58,732 bases of DNA from Syntrophobacterales bacterium (lineage in GTDB: Bacteria > Desulfobacterota > Syntrophia > Syntrophales > UBA5619). Below the pieces are notes generated by a model. That model did no database searches, had not been told where the DNA came from, and saw only the letters and a program-made list of their open reading frames with translations. Positions 48,462 through 56,185 of this stretch are shown here, piece after piece (the stretch's first letter is position 1; each line of letters starts with the position of its first letter). The DNA lies in NCBI GenBank assembly GCA_019429105.1, contig JAHYJE010000023.1, positions 1 through 58,732 on the forward strand. Direction: 5' to 3'. The position numbers were made by a program, and so were the translations under genes.

Positions 48462-49118
48462 GTGGCGGACATCTTTCAAAAACAAAGACTAAAAATGGTT
48501 GACATCCAGGTTCGGGGAAGGGGGATCTCCGATCAGCGGTTGCTCAGGGCAATGGAGAAGGTTCCGCGCCATCTTTTCATCGCGGAGGGCTTGCGCGATC
48601 AGGCGTACAACGACCGTCCCCTTCCCATTGAAGAGCAGCAGACGATCTCGCAGCCCTATATCGTGGCTTTGATGTCCGCAGCACTGGAGCTGACGGGAAG
48701 AGAAAGGGTGCTGGAGATCGGAACCGGTTCCGGCTATCAAACCGCGGTTCTTGCCGAACTGGCCGAACGGGTCTTTTCCATCGAGCGCATTGCCGCTTTG
48801 GCCGCCGGGGCAAGAAGGATTCTCGATGCCCTCGCTTATTTCAATGTTGCCATCCGCGTTGGCGACGGAACCTTCGGGTGGCGCGAGGAGTCGCCTTTTG
48901 CGGCTATCATGGCGACCGCCGGCGCCCCGCAAGTTCCCAGACTGTTAATCGAACAGTTGGCCATCGGCGGCCGTCTGGTGATTCCTGTGGGGGGACGCAA
49001 TTCCCAAACCCTGCTCAGACTGACCAGGCTCTCGGATGATCCTGAAGATGTGAAGCAGGAAGAACTATGCGGGTGCCGTTTTGTAGATCTGATTGGTGAA
49101 CACGGATGGAAAAACTGA
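48462..49118 (+). CDS. pcm: Protein-L-isoaspartate O-methyltransferase
   Basis: 218 residues from GTG 48462 behind AGGATGGG. PCMT motifs are clear: VPRHLFIAEGLRDQAYNDRP, LPIEEQQTISQPYIVALMSA, VLEIGTGSGYQTAVLAELAE (SAM motif I) and FAAIMATAGAPQVPRLLIEQ. It methylates isoaspartyl residues in damaged proteins so that they can revert. It overlaps the following NlpD-like gene by 13 bp, the usual pcm–nlpD arrangement. surE, often upstream of pcm, is absent; a MITE-like element lies there instead. Confidence 0.93.
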   Translation: MADIFQKQRLKMVDIQVRGRGISDQRLLRAMEKVPRHLFIAEGLRDQAYNDRPLPIEEQQTISQPYIVALMSAALELTGRERVLEIGTGSGYQTAVLAELAERVFSIERIAALAAGARRILDALAYFNVAIRVGDGTFGWREESPFAAIMATAGAPQVPRLLIEQLAIGGRLVIPVGGRNSQTLLRLTRLSDDPEDVKQEELCGCRFVDLIGEHGWKN

Positions 49119-50065
49119 ACAAAGAGTTTTATCGACCTGTTCCCCCCGAGGGAAGATGGGGCGCCCTTGCCTTTTTTCTGCTTTTCATCATTTCCTGTTC
49201 GGGGTTGCCCTTTAAGGAAGCCGGACCGAGCGGGGTTTATCACCGGGTAAAAAGCGGGGAGACACTTTTTGCCATTGCCAAAGCATACCACACAGATCTG
49301 CAGGGCCTGGCCGAGATTAACAATATAACCAATCCTTCTTTGATCGAGAAGGACAGCGTGATCTTTATCCCCCACGCACAAATGGTTATCGACGAAATAG
49401 AAATTATTGCCAGAGCTAAAAAAACTAAGACAAAAAGCACCGTAAAGGAACCAGTCCTTGAAAAGAGAACCGTCCCCACTGGCCCAGTTGTTCAAGATTC
49501 CCGAAAAAAATCGGACGTTGCCGAAAAAAATCGGACAAATGCTGCAGGCGACCTTCTGAAGGAAGAGACCATACATCCCTCCCGGGATGCCGCCAAAAAA
49601 AGCGCCGCGGGAAGTCCCGAAGAAAAAATCACATTGTTGAAACCCGAGAAAGCTGCGGATAAAAATGAAAAACAGGAGCAGGTGCGTTTTAATAAAAACA
49701 TTTTCATTTGGCCGGTTAAAGGAAAGGTTGTCTCTTTTTTTGGCGTTCAGCCCAACCGGATGGTTTTCAACGGGATTCGGATTGCGGCGCCTGAAGGCGC
49801 CGTCGTTGTTGCAGCCGGGGATGGCGTTGTCATCCATTCGGATCCTTTAAAATATTATGGCGAGACGATGATCATCCAGCATGCGGATGATTATGCATCT
49901 GTTTATGCCAATCTGGGCGTCCGCATTGCCGTTTTAAACGAGCGGGTGAAAAAGGGCGACAGGATTGGTTTTATCGGCAGCGACTCCGGAACGGGGGAGG
50001 CAACTCTCCATTTTGAGATCAGAAATAAAAATAAGGCCAGAAATCCCCTTTTTTTCCTTCCCTGA
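49106..50065 (+). CDS. NlpD-like LysM/M23 lipoprotein
   Basis: 319 residues. A hydrophobic signal with a lipobox-like LLFIISC predicts a lipoprotein. A LysM domain (about 47–95) reads VYHRVKSGETLFAIAKAYHT and INNITNPSLIEKDSVIFIP. A lysine-rich linker follows (about 105–190). The M23 domain (about 200–318) has FIWPVKGKVVSFFGVQPN, a partly altered first metal motif (NGIRIAAPEGAVV; the usual HxGxD His is absent), and LHFEIRNKNKARNP. The missing His suggests an inactive, NlpD-type activator of amidases rather than a peptidase. Two 21-bp units follow the stop. Confidence 0.85.
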   Translation: MEKLNKEFYRPVPPEGRWGALAFFLLFIISCSGLPFKEAGPSGVYHRVKSGETLFAIAKAYHTDLQGLAEINNITNPSLIEKDSVIFIPHAQMVIDEIEIIARAKKTKTKSTVKEPVLEKRTVPTGPVVQDSRKKSDVAEKNRTNAAGDLLKEETIHPSRDAAKKSAAGSPEEKITLLKPEKAADKNEKQEQVRFNKNIFIWPVKGKVVSFFGVQPNRMVFNGIRIAAPEGAVVVAAGDGVVIHSDPLKYYGETMIIQHADDYASVYANLGVRIAVLNERVKKGDRIGFIGSDSGTGEATLHFEIRNKNKARNPLFFLP

Positions 50066-50066
50066 A

Positions 50067-50108
50067 AACGTAAATTAATGTTCATAAATCGTAGATTAAT
50101 GTTCATAA
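50067..50108 (+). repeat. 21-bp repeat, tandem pair after the NlpD-like gene
   Basis: Two head-to-tail units (50067–50087, 50088–50108), cores CGTAAATTAATGTTCATAA and CGTAGATTAATGTTCATAA, start one base after the NlpD-like stop codon. They lie in the 195-bp space before carD, upstream of its promoter. Confidence 0.9.
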
Positions 50109-50199
50109 AACGAAAAAGCCTTGTCGAACATATAAAAAACTGATTTCCGGCAAGGGGAGTTCATAACCCGCAAGCTTCTCGAAACATCGCGAATCGTAT

Positions 50200-50228
50200 T
50201 GACTATTCTTGAAAAACCTGATATCATC
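50200..50228 (+). promoter_or_regulatory. Sigma70-type promoter of carD
   Basis: TTGACT (50200–50205), a 17-base spacer and TATCAT (50223–50228) match the housekeeping consensus at 10 of 12 positions. The carD ATG is 33 bp downstream. It probably drives carD and the following PIN/TRAM–ispD–ispF genes. Confidence 0.7.
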
Positions 50229-50260
50229 GCTCTCCAAAACTAAACACTATAGGTGTAAAA

Positions 50261-50746
50261 ATGTTCAATGTTGGAGATTTAGCGGTATATCCGGCACAGG
50301 GAGTGGGAATCATCGAGGCAATTGAAAACAGGGAAGTGGGAGGCGCCAGGCAGAAGTTCTACATAATGAAAATTATGAGCAATGGGATGAAAATCATGAT
50401 CCCCCTGGATGGCGCCCAGACTGCTGGTTTGCGCAAGGTGATCAAGGAAAAGGAGATCCCCAAGATATACGAGATTCTGAAAAACAGGGATTTTACGATT
50501 GACAAGCAGACGTGGAACAAAAGATACAGGGAATATCTGGAAAAGATAAAAACGGGTTCGGTATTTGAGATAGCCAGGGTTCTGCGGGATCTTTGCGTTC
50601 TTAAAATCGACAAGAACCTCTCTTTTGGTGAGCGGAAGATGATGGATACGGCCAAGGGGCTGCTCGTCAAGGAGATTTCCGTTGCGGCCAATGCCGAGGA
50701 GGCGAAGATCGAAGAGGATATCAATACGATCTTTACCGTGCAGTGA
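50261..50746 (+). CDS. carD: CarD family transcriptional regulator
   Basis: 161 residues. Residues 1–60 are the RNA-polymerase-interacting domain (MFNVGDLAVYPAQGVGIIEA and FYIMKIMSNGMKIMIPLDGA). The helical C-terminal domain (about 70–160) contains IYEILKNRDFTIDKQTWNKR and LSFGERKMMDTAKGLLVKEI. CarD binds the polymerase beta subunit and stabilises open promoter complexes, with wide effects on rRNA and growth genes. The order carD–PIN/TRAM–ispD–ispF is common in Deltaproteobacteria and Firmicutes. Confidence 0.93.
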   Translation: MFNVGDLAVYPAQGVGIIEAIENREVGGARQKFYIMKIMSNGMKIMIPLDGAQTAGLRKVIKEKEIPKIYEILKNRDFTIDKQTWNKRYREYLEKIKTGSVFEIARVLRDLCVLKIDKNLSFGERKMMDTAKGLLVKEISVAANAEEAKIEEDINTIFTVQ

Positions 50747-50841
50747 AGTTTTATCCCGCCTGTCAGGGGGAAGGAGTTTTTTCAGATGAAGGGGGGTGAA
50801 TAGCACTGATTGTAAAGGCGATACTGATTATTTTATGTTCC

Positions 50842-51807
50842 TTGAGCGGTTATTTCATCGCCTATCACAGCTATTACGACTGGTGGAAATGGATCGTCGG
50901 CGTTTTTGTCGGGGCGCTGGCGGCGGTGCTGGTAATCCAGATTGAGAAGATTGCCCGCCGGGTTTCATTGCGGGTTATCCTTGGCGGCGTAGTTGGGATG
51001 CTTATTGGTCTTTTAATTGCTTTTTTACTTGCCTATGGTTTGAATTTCGTCAGCAATATTATGGAGAACCGCCAGGTTGTCCCCTGGATTTATACGCTTC
51101 TTACCGCGGCGTTGGGTTATATGGGGCTGGTTCTCGGCTCGCAGAAGGTCGAGGAAGTCAGCATGTTCGGCTGGGGGCCCGCTCGGGAAATCAGTGATTA
51201 CCGGATACTGGATACCAGCGTGATTATCGATGGGCGGATTGCCGATATTGCCGATACCGGTTTTCTGGAAGGCAATCTGATTGTCCCCCGTTTTGTGCTC
51301 GATGAACTCCAGTACGTTGCCGATTCCGCCGATTCCCTAAAAAGGGCGCGCGGCCGGCGAGGGCTCGATATCCTCAACCGGATGCAGCGCAGCAGCGGGA
51401 TTTTTATCGATGTCGTAGATCATGATTTTCCGAAGATCAAAGGCGTTGATTCTAAACTTGTCGCCCTGGCGAAAAAGACGAATGGCCGGATCATCACCAA
51501 TGATTTTAACCTCAACAAGGTTGCAGAACTTCAGGGGATAAAGATTCTCAATGTCAACGAGCTGGCCAATGCCCTGAAGCCGGTTGTTCTACCGGGTGAA
51601 CTGATGACGGTGAAAATAATCAAGGATGGCAAGGAACCGGGGCAGGGGGTTGCGTATTTGGAAGACGGCACCATGATCATTGTTGATAACGCGCAGCGCT
51701 ATCAGGGAGAGAATGTCGAGGCCCTGGTGACCAGTGTTTTGCAGACAACCGCCGGCCGGATGATTTTTTCCGAAATGAAGACGGCGGCAAACGATAAAAA
51801 ATCGTAA
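50842..51807 (+). CDS. PIN/TRAM-domain membrane protein (YacL-like)
   Basis: At least 321 residues. Membrane helices occupy the first 105 or so ([55 protein letters not shown]). A PIN nuclease domain follows ([59 protein letters not shown] with DFNLN), then a TRAM RNA-binding domain ([20 protein letters not shown]). The TTG at 50842 lacks a ribosome-binding site and cuts into the expected first helix. The frame is open back to 50800, where GGGGGG precedes ATA, CTG (50806) and ATT (50809), so a non-canonical start there is likely. It follows carD and precedes ispD. Confidence 0.85.
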   Translation: MSGYFIAYHSYYDWWKWIVGVFVGALAAVLVIQIEKIARRVSLRVILGGVVGMLIGLLIAFLLAYGLNFVSNIMENRQVVPWIYTLLTAALGYMGLVLGSQKVEEVSMFGWGPAREISDYRILDTSVIIDGRIADIADTGFLEGNLIVPRFVLDELQYVADSADSLKRARGRRGLDILNRMQRSSGIFIDVVDHDFPKIKGVDSKLVALAKKTNGRIITNDFNLNKVAELQGIKILNVNELANALKPVVLPGELMTVKIIKDGKEPGQGVAYLEDGTMIIVDNAQRYQGENVEALVTSVLQTTAGRMIFSEMKTAANDKKS

Positions 51808-51854
51808 ATACTTCGAGTATTTGCCATTCGCCGTTAGTTTCCCAGGTCTGCGGC

Positions 51855-52613
51855 ATGAAAACGAAGTTTAATGTTCACAAAACGAAGTTTAATGTTCATA
51901 AAACAGTGGCGATAATACCCGCCGGGGGAGCGGGAAGGAGAATGGGCGGCAGCATCTCCAAACAGTACCTGCTCCTTTTGGGGAAACCGGTTCTTGTTCG
52001 CGCCTTACAGCCATTTCAGGATTCACCATTAATAGATGAAATAATTCTCGCCGTTCCGGAGGAAGATGTTGCGCAGGTGCGGAAAGAAATTGTTGAAAGA
52101 TACTCCCTTTCGAAGCTTGAGCGCGTTGTTGCAGGGGGGAATGAACGACAGGATTCCATCAGAAATGCGCTTGCCTGTATTGCCGATGAAACGGAGATCA
52201 TTGTCATTCATGACGGAGTCCGGCCGCTTGTCACGACCGAGCTGATTGAGAGGGCAATCGAAAGTGCGGGAAAGCTGGGCGCTGTTGCGACGGGCATTGG
52301 CATCCGGGATACGGTGAAACGGGTCGCTAAAACAGGAAAAATCGAAGAGACAGTGCTTAGGGACGGTTTGTGGCTGGCGCAAACGCCCCAGGCCTTCAAG
52401 AGGGACATTCTTCTTGCCGCTTACCGCGTGGCGGAGGAAACGGGATTTTACGGTACCGACGACGCCTCGCTCGTCGAGAAGGCCGGAATCCCCGTCTGGA
52501 TGATTCCCGGCGACAGGGAAAATCTCAAGGTGACGACGCACGAGGACATGATGATCTGCGCAAGGATCCTGCAGTACCGGGAAAAAGACTTGAGCGATAT
52601 CGGGCGGCTCTGA
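51855..52613 (+). CDS. ispD: 2-C-methyl-D-erythritol 4-phosphate cytidylyltransferase
   Basis: 252 residues. The start ATG (51855) is followed at once by two 21-bp repeat units, so the protein begins MKTKFNVHKTKFNVHKT before the normal IspD opening VAIIPAGGAGRRMGGSISKQ. The unmodified gene would have begun M-K-T-V-A-I-I. The rest is standard: VVAGGNERQDSIRNAL, VIHDGVRPLVT and LWLAQTPQAFKRDILL, then GTDDASLVEKAG. It makes CDP-methylerythritol in the non-mevalonate isoprenoid pathway. Its stop overlaps the ispF ATG (TGATG). No strong ribosome-binding site is visible upstream. Confidence 0.92.
   Translation: MKTKFNVHKTKFNVHKTVAIIPAGGAGRRMGGSISKQYLLLLGKPVLVRALQPFQDSPLIDEIILAVPEEDVAQVRKEIVERYSLSKLERVVAGGNERQDSIRNALACIADETEIIVIHDGVRPLVTTELIERAIESAGKLGAVATGIGIRDTVKRVAKTGKIEETVLRDGLWLAQTPQAFKRDILLAAYRVAEETGFYGTDDASLVEKAGIPVWMIPGDRENLKVTTHEDMMICARILQYREKDLSDIGRL
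51860..51901 (+). repeat. 21-bp repeat, tandem pair at the 5' end of ispD
   Basis: Two head-to-tail units (51860–51880, 51881–51901), the closest to consensus, begin six bases after the A of the ispD ATG. They encode KFNVHKT twice in frame, extending the IspD N-terminus by 14 residues. Confidence 0.92.
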
Positions 52614-53086
52614 TGAAAACCGGCTTCGGATATGACAGCCACCGCCTTACGGCTGGACGCAGACTTATCCTGGGGGGGGTGGAGATTCCCTCCGAAAAGG
52701 GGCTCGCCGGCCATTCAGATGCCGATGTTCTTGTGCACGCCGTTTGCGATGCGCTAATTGGCGCCCTGGCCATGGGCGACATCGGCAGGCTTTTCCCCGA
52801 TAGCGACCCCGCCTTCAAGGATATTTCCAGTCTGATTTTGTTGAAGCGGGTCGGGACGCTGGTTTCTGAACATGGTTATCAGGTGCGCAATATCGATGCG
52901 ACGATCGTTCTGGAGAGGCCGAAATTGGCCGGCTATCTGCCCGTGATGGCGCAAAATATTGCCGACGTTCTGGCGATTTCCGGGTCTGCTGTAAGCGTCA
53001 AGGCCAAAACAAATGAAGGAATGGGGATGATCGGTGCAGGAGAAGGGGCCGCGGCATTTGCCGTTATCTTGATCGAAGAAGCCTGA
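52613..53086 (+). CDS. ispF: 2-C-methyl-D-erythritol 2,4-cyclodiphosphate synthase
   Basis: 157 residues, the normal IspF length. The ATG at 52613 shares a base with the ispD stop. The N-terminus GFGYDSHRLTAGRRLILGGV carries the D-x-H metal ligands, followed by GLAGHSDADVLVHAVCDALI and the conserved LFPDSDPAFKDISS. The C-terminal NEGMGMIGAGEGAAAFAV is also typical. It converts CDP-ME-2-phosphate to the cyclic diphosphate. ispD and ispF are adjacent and coupled, with no fusion. Confidence 0.95.
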   Translation: MKTGFGYDSHRLTAGRRLILGGVEIPSEKGLAGHSDADVLVHAVCDALIGALAMGDIGRLFPDSDPAFKDISSLILLKRVGTLVSEHGYQVRNIDATIVLERPKLAGYLPVMAQNIADVLAISGSAVSVKAKTNEGMGMIGAGEGAAAFAVILIEEA

Positions 53087-53098
53087 CGGCAGCCGGAA

Positions 53099-53119
53099 AT
53101 CGAAGATTGATGTTCATAA
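53099..53119 (+). repeat. 21-bp repeat unit between ispF and pgk (first)
   Basis: Single unit with core CGAAGATTGATGTTCATAA, 13 bp after the ispF stop. Confidence 0.85.
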
Positions 53120-53176
53120 ACTGAAAAAGGGTTTTCCCGATATTTCCGCAGGGCAGGGGCCGCTTATAACTCAGAA

Positions 53177-53197
53177 ATCGAAGATTAATGTTCATAA
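53177..53197 (+). repeat. 21-bp repeat unit between ispF and pgk (second)
   Basis: Single unit with core CGAAGATTAATGTTCATAA, ending 18 bp before the pgk start and just before its AAGGAGG ribosome-binding site. It is separated by 57 bp from the first unit, and both lie in the pgk leader. Confidence 0.85.
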
Positions 53198-53215
53198 ATT
53201 GATTAAGGAGGCAGC

Positions 53216-54409
53216 ATGAAATTCATAGACGAATTAGACATTCATAAAAAAAAGGTGTTGTTTCGCTTCGATTTTAACGTTCCTCTGGACAGTTCTCAAA
53301 ACATTACCGACGATATCCGCATCCGGTCGGTCCTCCCCTCGATAAATTACGCCCTCGATGAAAAGGCCAGGGTGATTATCGTTTCGCATCTTGGCCGTCC
53401 CAAGGGGAAGGTTGTGCCGGAGATGAGTCTGGCTCCGGTGGCGAAACGCCTTTCGCGGCTTCTGGGCAAGGATGTCCAGTTTGCCCCGGATTGCATTGGC
53501 GAGGATGTCCGCCGGAGGGTGGACGCCTTGCAGGCCGGCGACGTGCTGCTTTTGGAAAACCTGCGATTTCATAAGGAGGAAGAGAAAAACGACGAGGCAT
53601 TCGCCGCCGAACTGGGCGGTCTGGCTGATATTTACATTGACGACGCTTTCGGCAACGCCCATCGTGCGCATGCCTCCAACGTCGGCATTACCCGGTTTGT
53701 GAAGATGCGCGGCGCAGGGTTTCTGATCAAAAAGGAGATTGAATATTTCGGCGGGGCGCTGGAAAAACCGGCCCGGCCGTTTGTCGCTATTGTCGGCGGT
53801 TCCAAGGTCTCAGGAAAGCTGGAGGCCGTTGCCAACCTGATTCGGAAGGTTGACAAGATCATCCTGGGCGGGGGCATGGCCTTTACGTTTCTGAAGGCCC
53901 TCGGCTACGGCATCGGTAAATCCGTTGTGGAGGACGAGCTGATCGGCAGGGCGGCCGAGGTGATGAAGGCGGTAAAGGAGCTGGGTGTAAAGCTCTATCT
54001 GCCGGTTGACTGCGTGATCGCGGAAAGCAGGGAAGCGGGCGCCCAGATCAGGGTAGTGCCCGTTCAGGAGATTACTCCGGGCTGGATGGGGCTGGATATT
54101 GGCCCTGCAACGGTAACCCTCTTTGCCGAGGTGTTGGAAAATGCCAAGACGATCCTCTGGAACGGGCCGATGGGCGTCTTTGAGATACCGGCCTTCAGCC
54201 ACGGCACAACAGCGATGGCAAGAACTCTCGCGAACTCCGCGGCGGTAACGATTGTGGGCGGCGGCGATACGGACGTGGCCATCCAGCAGGCCGGCGAAAG
54301 CGACAAGATTACCTATATTTCAACCGGCGGCGGCGCCTCGCTGGAACTGCTTGAGGGCAAGGTGTTGCCGGGGATAGCCGCTTTGGAGCCGGACGGCCAA
54401 GAGGCGTAA
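53216..54409 (+). CDS. pgk: Phosphoglycerate kinase
   Basis: 397 residues, full length. N-terminal VLFRFDFNVPLDSSQNITDD binds the phosphoglycerate. Also present are VIIVSHLGRPKGKVVPEMSL, DDAFGNAHRAHASNVGITRF, PFVAIVGGSKVSGKLEAVAN, and the nucleotide-binding ILWNGPMGVFEIPAFSHGT and VGGGDTDVAIQQAG. It interconverts 1,3-bisphosphoglycerate plus ADP with 3-phosphoglycerate plus ATP. No gapdh precedes it; its leader carries two 21-bp repeats and AAGGAGG. truA follows after 27 bp. Confidence 0.95.
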   Translation: MKFIDELDIHKKKVLFRFDFNVPLDSSQNITDDIRIRSVLPSINYALDEKARVIIVSHLGRPKGKVVPEMSLAPVAKRLSRLLGKDVQFAPDCIGEDVRRRVDALQAGDVLLLENLRFHKEEEKNDEAFAAELGGLADIYIDDAFGNAHRAHASNVGITRFVKMRGAGFLIKKEIEYFGGALEKPARPFVAIVGGSKVSGKLEAVANLIRKVDKIILGGGMAFTFLKALGYGIGKSVVEDELIGRAAEVMKAVKELGVKLYLPVDCVIAESREAGAQIRVVPVQEITPGWMGLDIGPATVTLFAEVLENAKTILWNGPMGVFEIPAFSHGTTAMARTLANSAAVTIVGGGDTDVAIQQAGESDKITYISTGGGASLELLEGKVLPGIAALEPDGQEA

Positions 54410-54436
54410 CGAGCAGGACGAGAGAGTTCGAGATAT

Positions 54437-55198
54437 TTGGATTCGCAGGTTAAAGACGGCAGGAGAAATATCCGGCTGACAGTCGAATATGATGGCACTG
54501 ATTATTGCGGCTGGCAGTGGCAGAAAAACGGGCTTTCCCTTCAGCAGGTTATAGAGGAGGCAATCGGCCGGATCACTGGGGAAAAAATCAGGATCAACGG
54601 CTCGGGGAGGACGGACAGCGGGGTACATGCCTGGGGCCAGGTTGCCAATTTTCATACAAATTCAATACTTCCGGAAAAGAGCCTCCTGCTGGGGATCAAC
54701 AGTCTGCTGCCGCCGGATATCGCCGTCCGCGAGCTGGAGGAGGCCGACCCTGAGTTTCACGCCCGTTTTTCCGTAAAGAGCAAGGTTTATCTGTATTATA
54801 TTTGCAACCGTCCGGTCCGGCCGGTCAGGGAAAGGCGTTACTCCTGGTTTATCTGGGAGCCTCTTTGTGTCGAGAAGATGCGGGAGGCTCTAACTGTTTT
54901 TCAGGGAAGGCATGATTTTACCTCGTTTTGTTCAACCCATACCGACAGCGCCGATCACGTGCGCACAATTCTTGGCGCGACTCTGGAAAAAGACGCCGGG
55001 GAGATGATAACGATCTCGATCGAGGCGGATGGGTTTTTGCGCTACATGGTGCGGGCGCTCGTTGGCACGCTTGCCTATGCGGGGCTGGGAAAATGCACGC
55101 AAAAGGAGGTGGCCGCGATTCTTGAGGCAAAAGACAGGCGCAGGGCCAAACTGACCGCGCCGCCGCAGGGATTGTTTCTCAAACAGGTCAATTATTGA
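54437..55198 (+). CDS. truA: tRNA pseudouridine(38–40) synthase TruA
   Basis: 253 residues from TTG 54437. RLTVEYDGTDYCGWQWQKN opens the family fold. The catalytic Asp is in SGRTDSGVHAWGQVANF. YLYYICNRPVRPVRERRYSW and DFTSFCSTHTDSADHVRTI follow, and the end is RAKLTAPPQGLFLKQVNY. It isomerises U38, U39 and U40 in the anticodon stem. The start codon is unusual, but no ATG exists before the conserved region. Confidence 0.92.
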   Translation: MDSQVKDGRRNIRLTVEYDGTDYCGWQWQKNGLSLQQVIEEAIGRITGEKIRINGSGRTDSGVHAWGQVANFHTNSILPEKSLLLGINSLLPPDIAVRELEEADPEFHARFSVKSKVYLYYICNRPVRPVRERRYSWFIWEPLCVEKMREALTVFQGRHDFTSFCSTHTDSADHVRTILGATLEKDAGEMITISIEADGFLRYMVRALVGTLAYAGLGKCTQKEVAAILEAKDRRRAKLTAPPQGLFLKQVNY

Positions 55199-55219
55199 TG
55201 AAGATGCCATCCCCGGGAG

Positions 55220-55294
55220 ATGAGAAATTGGGAGGTTGCGTTCAGGGATTATCTGACGCAGATCGGCGCGCTTGAAGCCGGCATGATTGATTGA
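55220..55294 (+). CDS. Possible tiny ORF between truA and the MBL gene
   Basis: ATG 55220 opens 24 codons (MRNWEVAFRDYLTQIGALEA then GMID) with CCCGGGAG just upstream. The composition looks protein-like, but nothing homologous comes to mind. It could be a leader peptide or a leftover of a longer gene. Its stop lies 10 bp before the next start. Confidence 0.2.
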   Translation: MRNWEVAFRDYLTQIGALEAGMID

Positions 55295-55304
55295 GGGTGC
55301 GAAA

Positions 55305-56066
55305 ATGGTTTACGCGGTTCCCGACGGCGGCTTTGTTCGTTCCTGGGTAATTGCGACCGGGGATGGTCTGATTGTTGTGGATCCGGGCAGCGTTGGTGCT
55401 GCCGAATCGGTAAAGGCTTTCATTCGCGGGAAACCGGGCTGGAAAATGGGAGACGTCCGAGGGATTGTTGCCACCCATTTCCACATCGACCATATCGGCG
55501 GAATCGGGCGGCTGCTGCGGGCCTGCCCGGAAGAAACGGTTGTGTTTTTTCACCGGCGCATCCAGGATTACCTGACCGGCGAGCAAGATTTGCCCCGTCT
55601 GCATAACTGGTCATCCGAATTCCTGCCGGTCGCCCTGAAAAGCCTCCGGCTTTGCCGACACCCGCTCCAGTTTGTCGTGGAAAGCCTGGCCGGCATCCCG
55701 CTTTGGGGATTCGGGAACCGTTTTCGTCCGCCGATTCCACGCGAAAAAATTCGCTGGCTTTGCAAGGAGGAACTGAAGCGTTGTGCGCTTGGGTTCGGAG
55801 ACTGGGAAGTAATTGCAACGCCCGGCCATACCGCCGATTCCCTTTCCCTGTACAGCGAATCATCCCGAGAGCTTATCTGCGGCGACCTGATCTTGAATAT
55901 GGACCGCGACGGCGGCCATCTCAATACCTTTTGTGAAAACGTGGAGGAGACGGAGGAGACATTCATCTCTCTTGCCGCCTCCATCCAGCCCCGGACCATT
56001 TACCCCGCGCACGGGGAGGAAATTCATCACGGAACCAACGCCCTGCTTTTGGTAAAAACTGGTTAG
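55305..56066 (+). CDS. Metallo-beta-lactamase-fold hydrolase
   Basis: 253 residues from ATG 55305 with GAGGGTG upstream. The metal site is ATHFHIDHIGGIGRLL (HxHxDH form HFHIDH), and further metal ligands lie in ATPGHTADSLSLYSESSREL with ICGDLILN (the bridging Asp) and IYPAHGEEI. The family includes glyoxalase II and diverse hydrolases. Residues about 110–165 form an insert with basic and aromatic residues (HPLQFVVESLAGIPLWGFGN). It lies between truA and mutL in the same direction. Substrate unknown. Confidence 0.82.
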   Translation: MVYAVPDGGFVRSWVIATGDGLIVVDPGSVGAAESVKAFIRGKPGWKMGDVRGIVATHFHIDHIGGIGRLLRACPEETVVFFHRRIQDYLTGEQDLPRLHNWSSEFLPVALKSLRLCRHPLQFVVESLAGIPLWGFGNRFRPPIPREKIRWLCKEELKRCALGFGDWEVIATPGHTADSLSLYSESSRELICGDLILNMDRDGGHLNTFCENVEETEETFISLAASIQPRTIYPAHGEEIHHGTNALLLVKTG

Positions 56067-56185
56067 ACAGGGTAGCGCTGATATTTTTGCCCCCAGTGAC
56101 CGCCGGGATCTTGCCATCTGTTCGGCCAGGATTTGCAGGGGACAAAAATGCTGACGCCGGTGGAGGCCTTTGACAAGGTGTTAAA

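Noticed and set aside
53222-53260. DIHKKK near the pgk N-terminus, reminiscent of the repeat-encoded NVHK
   Set aside because: The DNA does not match the 21-bp unit, and this lysine-rich stretch is a normal variant of the PGK N-terminus.
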